Origin: JBFXAN01 sp050184225
GTDB taxonomy: Bacteria; Chloroflexota; Dehalococcoidia; CAUJGQ01
Length of the DNA: 26,534 bases
Reading direction: 5' to 3'
Assembly: GCA_050184225.1 (NCBI GenBank)
Contig: JBFXAN010000083.1
Location: forward strand, 1 to 26,534
Both the position numbers and the translations under genes were made by a program. The stretch's first letter is position 1, and each line of letters starts with the position of its first letter. Below are positions 1-7,438 of the stretch, piece after piece. Under the pieces are notes generated by a model, which worked only from the letters and a program-made list of their open reading frames with translations, did not search any database and had not been told where the DNA came from.

Positions 1-48
1 ATCGTCGATCGCGCAGAACAGTACAATGAGCAAGTCCTCGGTCGTCAT
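1..48 (-). pseudogene. Transposase N-terminus, IS982-like, cut by window edge
   Basis: Reading the minus strand from an ATG at 48 gives 16 codons to the window edge: MTTEDLLIVLFCAIDD. This resembles the start of IS982-type transposases, which open with a short helix ending in a Phe-Cys-x-Ile-Asp-Asp run. A GAGG stretch sits about 8 bases upstream of the ATG. Only the N-terminus is visible, so it cannot be said whether the element is intact beyond the edge. It abuts the IS256 remnant on the same strand, consistent with nested insertions. The family call is from motif memory on a very short segment. Confidence 0.35.
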
Positions 49-54
49 GGTCGT

Positions 55-403
55 TGCCTCGCAACAACCACCATCCGACCGAGGATTCACTCTGCCAACT
101 CATCTCACTAACCCACATCAGTCGCCTAAGGGGCTGACCGCCCCGTCATTGGGGGAGATGTCCACCACGTCCGAACGCCGTTTCACCTCCTTGTTCAGCC
201 TTTCCAGTGGGTTCGTGCTCCAGATCTGCCCCCCAATGCTCGGGCGGAGAGGCTATGTAGGCCACCGCCGACCGTACGCTCTTGTTGCTAACAGCACCTA
301 TTGCATCACTGACACTCGGCCCAGTGATCCCATCGTCCAAGATCCACGCCAGTGCGGTAGGGACGATGCCCCCTGCCTCACCTTCACCAGTCTGTGAGTT
401 CAT
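55..403 (-). pseudogene. IS256-family (mutator type) transposase, C-terminal remnant
   Basis: The minus strand between about 240 and 120 reads QIWSTNPLERLNKEVKRRSD followed by VVDISPNDGAVSPL. This is the highly conserved C-terminal signature of IS256-family transposases. In another frame, just upstream, lies VAYIASPPEHW, matching the segment that precedes the signature in the family, so at least one frameshift separates them. Downstream the reading decays through stops and a shifted frame toward about 60. The DDE core and N-terminus are not recognisable further upstream. The family assignment is secure; the exact ends are approximate. The gene is dead. Confidence 0.8.
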
Positions 404-589
404 ACAGGAGTGAATATGGTGACCAGGGCTAATGCCACCAGTCCCTTCCGCATGACTGACCAGACCATTCTAACCACAGAGTAATCTCACCACGCCGGCA
501 TTTGCAGCATGTGGGGCATCAGTTAGCGGCGATCATACAGACGTGGTCCTCATGGAGGAGGCTGTCTGCCGGTGTGCGGACTAGATCAT

Positions 590-845
590 CATCCCTTCGA
601 AGAATGTGGCCCTCGTCTCATCCATGACGACCACCTGGATCCCCTTGCGGAGATTGGATAGCCGAGCGAGGGAGTGGGCGACTACGGCGGACGACATGCA
701 CAGCAGGCCAATCTGCGCGTCGCACGCGAACACGTATACGTTTCCTTGTATGTGGGATACACGCCTTTCTCAGAGACGCCGACTGCCAGTCTCGTCCTAG
801 TTGGACGACGATCGACCCGGTTCCTGCGCCAATCCGGCCGTAACC
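590..845 (-). pseudogene. Possible IS630-family transposase remnant
   Basis: One minus-strand frame reads VYVFACDAQIGLLCM, then an alanine/serine-rich stretch, then KGIQVVVMDETRATFF. This follows the order seen in the IS630 catalytic core: a Y-x-F-x-A strand, then a hydrophobic strand with a Val-Val-x-Asp catalytic aspartate. Upstream, in another frame, RIGAGTGS resembles the segment after the first catalytic aspartate. Frames are broken and no complete protein can be rebuilt. The match is by pattern only. Positions 404-589, between this and the IS256 fragment, hold nothing recognisable. Confidence 0.35.
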
Positions 846-1130
846 CTACTCATGTTGGTCGCTAATGATGTTGAGTTGCTGCTTCGATTGAGCACCGAGT
901 GACCAGGGATGGCGCGGGTTGTATCGAGCCCGAACCCAGGATGTATCTGGCGCGGTGGCTGGTCCGTCGGGCGCCGACCTCGTCATCGATCCTGCGGCGG
1001 CTGAGCACTGCGCATACGTGCGGGTAGCTGTGCATGTCGCCGAGCGCTTGCATCTCGTGCGGAACGCGAGCCCCGCGTTGGATGGGCTGCCGTGCAGCCG
1101 GCGCACGTTGCCACCACGCCGCCCGTGAGG
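846..1130 (-). pseudogene. Possible IS481-like transposase tail
   Basis: Near 1055-1000 a minus-strand frame reads EMQALGDMHSYPHV, reminiscent of the 'ALG-x-RH-x-RTRPY' segment of IS481-family integrase-fold transposases. In another frame, closer to 925-846, RYNPRHPWSLGAQS resembles their 'YNHHRPHSALGG' C-terminal motif. The frame carrying the tail is open over about 320 codons but most of it is not protein-like, so the length is not evidence of coding. It lies directly downstream of the larger transposase pseudogene, on the same strand. This is a weak call. Confidence 0.3.
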
Positions 1131-1204
1131 GCTGCTAAGCTTGTCTTGTGACGATGGCGCCCGAGCCGGCAGCGCGACGACTGCCGAGCAATTGCGAGGG
1201 GCAG

Positions 1205-2556
1205 GCGGACGATGGGTTTCAGGTGCTCTTGAGGACCGAAGCGCGCGGTGCAGTGCGCGTTCGTCGGCCCCTGAGTCGACCGGGGCGGGTGGCCGCCGGG
1301 TTTCGGCGGGCCGGCAGGCGTGCCCAGCACTGCACAAAGTGTCGGAAACGTTTGGCGGACCGCATAGGGCATCAGCGATGGATCCGGCATCGGCCGTTCC
1401 CTCGGCAGGCGCCGATCTCATACATCGGACCGCGTCGGCCGCAGTTGGGTGTAGGCAACGACTGTCAGCCAGATCCAGCGATCGGCCTGCTTTGGAAAAG
1501 TGCACGCGCGGCACCGTCCAATTCAAGGTCTGTGTTAGAAAGTGGAACCTATGCTCCAAGTAGAAGCGACGGACGTTACGCCCGCCAGATAATCGCGAGG
1601 TCCGGCTGACCGGGACCATGCCACCAGGGTCCCAACACTTGGGCCTCGCGCGTGTGGGCAGGCAAGCGTTTGACGTCGACCAGAATGAGTGTCCCCGGCA
1701 CCACCGGCCTATACCTCCGGAGTGGTCGGCGCACATCCTGTCTTGGTTTGGCGTGCAAGCCTGCCAAGGCACGGACACGCACGCGGTCGTGCTACTCTTC
1801 TCCCTCGACCAGTTCATCGGTCGGGGTCAGCCAGGTATTCGGGTCGTCGCAGACAACCTTCCGACCATGGCGTCGCGGCCGCCCGGTGCCCGGGTATGGT
1901 GGCGGGTCGGCAGAGAAGCAGCGGCCACTTCGCAGCCGGAACAGGACCATAGCGGGTGTGTCGGCCAGGTCCAAGGTGGGATTGTGGAGATCCTAGCCGG
2001 CATCAAAGACGAAGCATGGCCGGGCGCCAGCGGTACACAGGCGGGCCACCAGTCCCGTAGTTTCGGCGGCCAAAACGCGATTGGCATTCTCCAGCGGATG
2101 CACGTTCAGCACGTCCATGAGCGCGGTTCAGCAATCCTGCGTGAGGGAGAGTTGGGCGACCCATTGAAAGGCTAATGCGACGACGATCGGCTGGCCGGCC
2201 GAGTGCCGGGAGGGGTGATAGCAATAGCTGCAGTCCGGGCTGGTTTCGGCATCGCAGCGCGGCCAGACGCTGACATCGACCGCGTAGATCGGTGGGTTGG
2301 AGTCATTGGGTTGATGCGCAAGCATCACGCGGAGCGCCACCGCATCGAGCGTCTCCTGCGCCTGGGACGCGTGCCGACCGCCCCAGCCACGCCGGAGGAT
2401 GCCATCCAGGTTCAGGTGGACGGGCGACCAGACCGGGCCAGCAGCGCCGAGCGCGTCAGCGAGATCGAAGTGCGCATCACACAGGCAACGATCGCACCTG
2501 TAGAAGTCGGCACAGAAGGCTTGGAAGGTGGCTAGCGGAACAGCAGGTACAGCCAC
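1205..2556 (-). pseudogene. Decayed DDE transposase, nearly full length
   Basis: Joined across three minus-strand frames, about 450 codons match a family I know from actinobacterial and Chloroflexota genomes (the group NCBI labels NF041680). From 2556 the N-terminus runs through VDVSVWPRCDAETSP and YHPSRHSAGQPIV. A second frame has LMDVLNVHPLENANRVLAAE and PCFVFDAG, followed by a stop at 1993-1995 where the family usually has a tyrosine. Next come VLFRLRSGRCF and TGRPRRHGRK. A further frame carries GTLILVDVKRLP and LEHRFHFLTQTLNWT. The C-terminus is VRQTFPTLCAVLGTPAGPPK. The several frameshifts and stops make it non-functional. I saw no terminal inverted repeats. The family label is from memory. 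Confidence 0.7.
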
Positions 2557-3231
2557 AACCGCGCGAGCCTACCAGACCGGCGCCCACTGGCTCATCCATC
2601 CGCCCGCACGGCACCCGGAGGTAAAAGACAAGCTGAGACGGTCATCACGAGCTTCGATCGGCACTTTGGTTCCGGTATACGCACCACAATGACACGATCG
2701 CGTAGCACACCAGGGCGTGCGAAGCGAACAGGATAGGTGGGACGAGACTCCAGAGGAGACACCCAATCTGAAGCGAGAAGCACGATTCAGAGCGACCCCG
2801 GTGGTGCTCGAGCGCCGACAGGAGGCACGGGGGAACATGGGTCAGCACTTGATGCTGAACACCATCACCTCCCTGTCGGCACAAGGTGCGCAGTCCCGAC
2901 GGCTCCCAACCTTGGTCAAACTGTTCGCAAGGAACGCCAAGGTCCGACTTTGTTCTGGGTCTCTCCAAGCACGTCACTCTATCGCTCGACTGCATTCCCG
3001 CGGGATCACGTCGTCAGTGATCACCCTTTCGCCGCCGCGCGAGACGCACTCAATGGTGACCCTTCTGGCTCTACATCATGATCCCTTCTGCCATTGCCGA
3101 CGTTCACCAGTTCCTCCACACTGCTGACATATACGCCTCCCATCGTTCCACGCGGCGCAGTGGATTCACATTAGCGGTTCAGCGTGGATAGTGATGGAGT
3201 GTCGTGCAGGTACGGTTGGAGGGACAGGATC
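2557..3231. other. Non-coding or decayed stretch, nothing recognised
   Basis: This stretch lies between the decayed transposase and the first intact gene. Short open frames exist on both strands but none has a convincing ribosome site, codon pattern or recognisable motif. It may hold further insertion-sequence debris and the promoter of the gene starting at 3232. No clear sigma-70 boxes were found. Confidence 0.5.
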
Positions 3232-4332
3232 ATGAAGTTCGGGATCTGCGTCGGTGCGAAGATAGATGACATCGACTACATTGCCCTGGCCGATCGGCTC
3301 GGCTATCAAAGTGCGTGGGTAGCGGACTCGCAGATGATCTGGTCCGACTGCTACGCCGCGCTGGCGCTGGCGGCGGAACGGACCAGCCGCATCCAACTCG
3401 GCACCGGTGTTGCCATCGCCGGAACGCGGATCGCGCCGGTGACGGCGCACTCGATCGCGACGATCAACCGGCTCGCCCCCGGTCGCGCCTTCCTCGCACT
3501 CGGCACCGGCCACACGGCGATGCGGGTGATGGGCCAGCAACCGATGAAACTGGGGGACTTCCGCCGGTACGCGCGCACGGTGCGCGCTCTGCTCGACGGC
3601 GACAACACCCCCTACACCTACGCCGAGCGCACACACGATATCCGCTTCATCCACCAGACCCAGGGCTACATTGAGCTCCAGCCACGCATCCCGATGGTGA
3701 TCGCCGGCAGCGGTCCGGGCACGCAGCGCTTCGCCGGTAGCTTCGCCGACGGCCTCGTCACCGGCGGCGCCACCCGGCCGGAGGTCTGCCGTGCGTACGT
3801 CGACAACGTGCGCGAGGGTGCAGAGAAAGCGGGCCGGCAGCTACCGGCGGACTTCAGCGTCTCGACGCTCTCGGCGGGGATCGTGCTTGATGAAGGGGAG
3901 AGTCTCGCCAGCGAGCGGGCGGTGCGCGAGACCGGCTCGCAGGTGATGGCGATGCTCCACGGACTCTGGGAGCGCGTCCCCGAGCCGAAGCGCGACCTGG
4001 CCAACGTTCCCGCCCATGTGCACGACGTGTGGGAAGCCTACTGCGACTTTGTCGACGCGATGGAGACGCCGCCGGAACGGCGCTACCAGCAGATCCACCT
4101 CGGCCATTGCAGCTTCCTCGTCGAGGAGGAGGCGCGCTTTGTCACGCCGAACGGCATCCGCGCCGCCGGGTTGGCCGGCACCCCGGAAGAGATTGTCGCC
4201 CACCTCCGCGAGTTGGAGGCCGCTGGCCTGACGCAGGTACTCCTGCTGCCGCCGACAGAACACGCGCCGAAGGTGCTGACCGACTTCGCTACCAGGGTCT
4301 TCCCGCTGCTCGGCGTTCCCGCCGCCGCATGA
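3232..4332 (+). CDS. LLM-class flavin/F420-dependent oxidoreductase
   Basis: A protein of 366 residues with the bacterial-luciferase/methylene-H4MPT-reductase fold, expected to be a soluble TIM barrel using FMN or F420. It starts MKFGICVGA, has LADRLGYQSAWVADS near residue 25 and LGTGVAIAG near 60, and a glycine-rich VIAGSGPGTQRFA segment about residues 157-169 typical of the cofactor-phosphate site. The ATG at 3232 is chosen because GGAGGG (3218-3223) precedes it by 8 bases and family members begin with MKFG; a longer frame from 3184 is less likely. It lacks the TEHH motif of the two minus-strand relatives and looks closer to MER-type enzymes. The lactonase-like gene follows. A partner role, oxygenase then hydrolase, is inference. 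Confidence 0.88.
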   Translation: MKFGICVGAKIDDIDYIALADRLGYQSAWVADSQMIWSDCYAALALAAERTSRIQLGTGVAIAGTRIAPVTAHSIATINRLAPGRAFLALGTGHTAMRVMGQQPMKLGDFRRYARTVRALLDGDNTPYTYAERTHDIRFIHQTQGYIELQPRIPMVIAGSGPGTQRFAGSFADGLVTGGATRPEVCRAYVDNVREGAEKAGRQLPADFSVSTLSAGIVLDEGESLASERAVRETGSQVMAMLHGLWERVPEPKRDLANVPAHVHDVWEAYCDFVDAMETPPERRYQQIHLGHCSFLVEEEARFVTPNGIRAAGLAGTPEEIVAHLRELEAAGLTQVLLLPPTEHAPKVLTDFATRVFPLLGVPAAA

Positions 4333-4515
4333 GCCGCGACGATCCGTCGATGGCACGGTGGGACCGCGCATTGATCCCGATGGTCCTTGCCGCCCGGCCG
4401 TCCGGCGGCAACGATCGGCATATCCTTCGCTGATTCGCGCCCGGCACTCGCCGGAGTTGCGACACCGGCGAGGATGGACGACGCTGCATCCCGAACAACA
4501 CCCTGGAGGTAGGCT

Positions 4516-5505
4516 GTGGCTACTGTACAGACAATCCGCGGTCCGATCGCGTCCGATCAACTCGGCCGCGCCCTGTCGCATGAGCACCTGACGGCGGGCG
4601 GCGCCGGCATGGAGCGTTTGCCCTGGATCTACGACGAGTCCGAGGCGGTCGCCGGCAATCTCGATGCGCTCCGCCGGGTGAAGGCCGCCGGCATCGACAG
4701 CCTGATCGACCTCACGCCGCTCGACCTGGGCCGCCAGATCTCGCTGTTCCAACGGGTCGCGGACGCGGACACCGGCGTCAACATCGTTTGCGCCACCGGT
4801 GTCTACCGGTGGGTGCCAATGTACTTCCTCCGTCGCGAGATCGACGAGATCGCCGATCACTTCCTCCGCGAACTGCGCGACGGCATTGAGGGGACGGGTA
4901 TCCGCCCCGGCATCATCAAACTCGCCTGGGACCTCGAATACCGCATGAACGAAGGTCGGCCCGGCTTCACGCCGCGCGACGGCCTGGAGCGGACGGCACG
5001 GGCGGCGGCGCGGGCGGCGAAGGCAGCGGGCGTGCCGATCTCCTGTCACACGCTGGCCACCGACGAACTGGGCACACCGCTGCTCGACATCTTTGCCGAT
5101 GAAGGGCTGGATCTGCGCGCGGTGACGATCGGTCACTCCAACGACAGCGCCGACCTCGAGTACCTGAAGGGTCTGGCGGCGCGTGGCGCCACCGTCGGTC
5201 TCGATCGCTATAGCTCACTCTACCCAGAGGAGGAGCGCATCCGTCGCGCCGAAGTCGCACTGGCGCTGGCGCAGGCGGGGTATGCCGAACAGATCTGCCT
5301 CGGCCACGACGGCTCGCCCTACATGCGCCTGGGGGCGATGGAGCCGAACCCCGACTGCTGGCTACAGGTGCCGAACTTCGAGGTGCCGTGGCTGCGCGAG
5401 CACGGCGCCACCGAAGACCAGATCGACGCGATGCTGCGCCGCTCCGTGCAGGCCACCTTCGAGGCCGCCGCCCGGATGGCGACCAGCGCCGTCGGCGCCG
5501 CGTGA
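4516..5505 (+). CDS. Phosphotriesterase/lactonase-like metallohydrolase
   Basis: A protein of 329 residues from the amidohydrolase superfamily, PTE/PLL branch, expected to use a binuclear metal centre. The ligand set is visible: SHEHL gives His22 and His24, GIIKLAW gives the bridging Lys135, ISCHT gives His178, TIGHSND gives His207 and LGHDGSP gives Asp265. Length fits the family. The start is GTG at 4516, preceded by GGAGGT (4505-4510). Family members hydrolyse organophosphates, lactones or acyl esters. Beside a luciferase-like oxygenase, a lactone is the more natural substrate than a phosphotriester, but this is inference. The 183-base gap upstream holds no gene and may contain its own promoter. 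Confidence 0.88.
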   Translation: MATVQTIRGPIASDQLGRALSHEHLTAGGAGMERLPWIYDESEAVAGNLDALRRVKAAGIDSLIDLTPLDLGRQISLFQRVADADTGVNIVCATGVYRWVPMYFLRREIDEIADHFLRELRDGIEGTGIRPGIIKLAWDLEYRMNEGRPGFTPRDGLERTARAAARAAKAAGVPISCHTLATDELGTPLLDIFADEGLDLRAVTIGHSNDSADLEYLKGLAARGATVGLDRYSSLYPEEERIRRAEVALALAQAGYAEQICLGHDGSPYMRLGAMEPNPDCWLQVPNFEVPWLREHGATEDQIDAMLRRSVQATFEAAARMATSAVGAA

Positions 5506-5534
5506 TCGTGAGCAGTTGAAACGAGTCAAGTGAC

Positions 5535-5596
5535 CCTTCACAGTGACGGCTTCAGCCGTGATCCGGCGAGGACGTCTGAAGCCGTCACTGTGAAGG
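5535..5596. repeat. Perfect 21-bp inverted repeat (hairpin)
   Basis: The arm CCTTCACAGTGACGGCTTCAG ... is matched exactly by its reverse complement: 5535-5555 and 5576-5596 pair over 21 bases with a 20-base loop. It lies 29 bases after the hydrolase stop codon. The right arm ends only 4 bases before the GGAGG ribosome site (5601-5605) of the ThDP gene. No run of T follows, so a simple intrinsic terminator is doubtful. It could be a REP/MITE-like insertion, an operator for a dimeric regulator, or an mRNA structure affecting translation of the next gene. Confidence 0.85.
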
Positions 5597-5611
5597 ACGG
5601 GGAGGCAGGCC

Positions 5612-7324
5612 ATGCCGGAACTGACCGGTGGAGAAGCAGTCGTCCGTATGCTCCAACTGCACGGCGTAGAGTTCGCCTTCGGTATGGGCGGCTTCCAGCC
5701 GCTGCCGTACTATGACGCGCTCGCCCGCCAGGATCAGGTGCGGCACGTGCTGATCCGTGACGAGAAGCACGGCGCTTTCATGGCCGACGGCTACGCGCGG
5801 ATCAAGAACCGCCCTGCCGTCGCCGACGCCACGCTCGGTCCCGGCGCCACCAACTTGATCAGCGGTCTGGCCGAGTCCTTCGGCGGGTCGATCCCGCTGA
5901 TCGCCCTCACCGGCGAGGTGAACAGCCTGATCGGCGGCCGGGCGGCGACGCAGGAGAGCGACCAGTTCGGCATGATCAAGCCGACCGCCAAGATGAGCAT
6001 CGCCCTCGACCGGATCGAACGGGTGCCGGAGTTAATCCGGCGGGCCTTCACCACCGCCACCGGTGGCCGGCCCGGTCCCGTCCATCTCAACGTCCGCGAA
6101 GACGTGATGCACGGCCGCTTCGACTTCCCCGACAGCGACCTCTATGCCACGCCGGAGGCGACGGCGGCGGGCCGGCGACGGGTGCGCCCCGACGCTGCGC
6201 TGATCGAGCGGGCGGCGGGGGCGGTCCGCCGGGCCGAGCGGCCGGTGATGCTGGTCGGCGGCGGCATCCACCTCTCCCAGGGGTGGGAGGAGGTCCGTGC
6301 CCTCGCCGAACTGACGGGGATGCCGGTGGCGACGACGATGAGCGGCAAAGGCGCGATCGACGAGCGGCATCCGCTCAGCGCGGGCGTCTTCGGCCGCTAC
6401 TCACGCTTCGCCAACGACCTGATCAAGGAGTCCGACCTGCTGCTCGTCGTCGGCTGTAAGCTGGGCGAGATCGCTACCAGCCGCTGGACGCTGCTGCCAC
6501 CCGGCGCCACGATCGTCCAGATCGACATCGACCCGACCGAGTTGGGCAAGGTCTACCGCACCGACCACGGGCTGTGGGGCGACGCCAGGCTCGGGCTCGC
6601 GGACCTCGCCGCTGCGCTCGATGGTGACCGCGGCGCGATGGCGGAGCGGGCACGCAATCAGGCGGCCGAGGTCGAGCAGCGCCGCCAGGTATGGGCGGCA
6701 GACGCTGCGCCGCGCTACCACTCCGGCGAGCAACCGATCCACAACGCCCGGCTGCTGCACGAACTCCGCGCCGCGCTGCCGGACGACACGATCCTGGTGG
6801 CAGACGGCGGCTTCGCCGCGCACTGGTCCGGCCTGCTCTTCGACGTGCGTACGCCCGGTCGCACCTACATCGCCAACCGCGGCCACGCGGCGATCGGCTA
6901 CGGCCTCTCCGGCGCGATCGGGGCGAAGTTGGCCGCACCGGACAACGTGGTGGTGGCGCTCTGTGGCGACAACGGCTTCGCGATGGCGCTGGCCGAACTG
7001 GAGACCTCGCGGCGGATGAAGGCGCCGGTGATCGCGATCGTGATCAACAACAAGACGCTTGGCTACGTAAAGGCACTCCAGCACAGCATGTACGCCGACC
7101 GCTTCATCTCCGTCGATTTCCTCGATGTCGATTACGGCGCCGTCGGCCGCCAGTTCGGCTGCTTCGGCGCGCGGGTCGAAGACCCCGACCAGCTATATCC
7201 AGTATTGCGGGAGGCGATCGCCAGCGGTGAAACCGCGGTGATCGATGTTATGGTCACCACCGACGCCGCCCACATGCTCCCCGGTATCGACGCCCGCGCC
7301 CTCGCGGCCGCCGGACGCACATAG
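5612..7324 (+). CDS. ThDP-binding enzyme, acetolactate synthase/decarboxylase type
   Basis: A protein of 570 residues with the three-domain layout of acetolactate synthase, benzoylformate decarboxylase and related enzymes. The N-terminal Pyr domain (about 1-170) carries the ThDP-activating Glu51 in RDEKHGAFMADGYAR. A central Rossmann-like domain spans about 190-340. The C-terminal PP domain has GDN (452-454) and NN (479-480). The usual GDG diphosphate/Mg motif is therefore GDN, a variant. No small regulatory subunit gene lies nearby, which argues against housekeeping acetolactate synthase. The likely reaction is decarboxylation or carboligation of a 2-oxo acid, or cleavage of a 2-hydroxyacyl-CoA. 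GGAGG lies 6 bases before the ATG. It ends the plus-strand block, facing the minus-strand operon. Confidence 0.85.
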   Translation: MPELTGGEAVVRMLQLHGVEFAFGMGGFQPLPYYDALARQDQVRHVLIRDEKHGAFMADGYARIKNRPAVADATLGPGATNLISGLAESFGGSIPLIALTGEVNSLIGGRAATQESDQFGMIKPTAKMSIALDRIERVPELIRRAFTTATGGRPGPVHLNVREDVMHGRFDFPDSDLYATPEATAAGRRRVRPDAALIERAAGAVRRAERPVMLVGGGIHLSQGWEEVRALAELTGMPVATTMSGKGAIDERHPLSAGVFGRYSRFANDLIKESDLLLVVGCKLGEIATSRWTLLPPGATIVQIDIDPTELGKVYRTDHGLWGDARLGLADLAAALDGDRGAMAERARNQAAEVEQRRQVWAADAAPRYHSGEQPIHNARLLHELRAALPDDTILVADGGFAAHWSGLLFDVRTPGRTYIANRGHAAIGYGLSGAIGAKLAAPDNVVVALCGDNGFAMALAELETSRRMKAPVIAIVINNKTLGYVKALQHSMYADRFISVDFLDVDYGAVGRQFGCFGARVEDPDQLYPVLREAIASGETAVIDVMVTTDAAHMLPGIDARALAAAGRT

Positions 7325-7348
7325 TCTTCGCCAGTGGAGGGCCGGCTC

Positions 7349-7417
7349 TTCACCACGGAGACACAGAGGTCACAGAGGAACGAGAAGGCTCTGTGACTTC
7401 TGTGTCTCCATGGTCAA
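7349..7417. repeat. Imperfect inverted repeat between convergent genes
   Basis: Arms 7349-7377 and 7389-7417 pair over 29 bases with three mismatches around an 11-base loop. The core (7353-7377 and 7389-7413) pairs at 23 of 25 positions. It sits between the stop codons of two convergent genes, so it could end transcription from both sides. The left arm, with CACGGAGACACAGAGG, resembles a dispersed 'CACCACAGAGACACAGAGG' element I associate with many environmental bacterial genomes, which would make it a REP/MITE-like insertion. That recognition is from memory. Confidence 0.75.
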
Positions 7418-7438
7418 AACGCGTCTGTTTTGTGCGCT

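Noticed and set aside
1576..1782. Minus-strand GTLILVDVKRLP read as an IS481 transposase core
   Set aside because: The flanking segments on both sides match the large DDE family instead, in a consistent order, so this piece belongs to that pseudogene.
3841..5136. Long minus-strand open frame of 431 codons
   Set aside because: It is antisense to the oxidoreductase and hydrolase genes, both of which have clear motifs and ribosome sites. High GC leaves long stop-free antisense frames.
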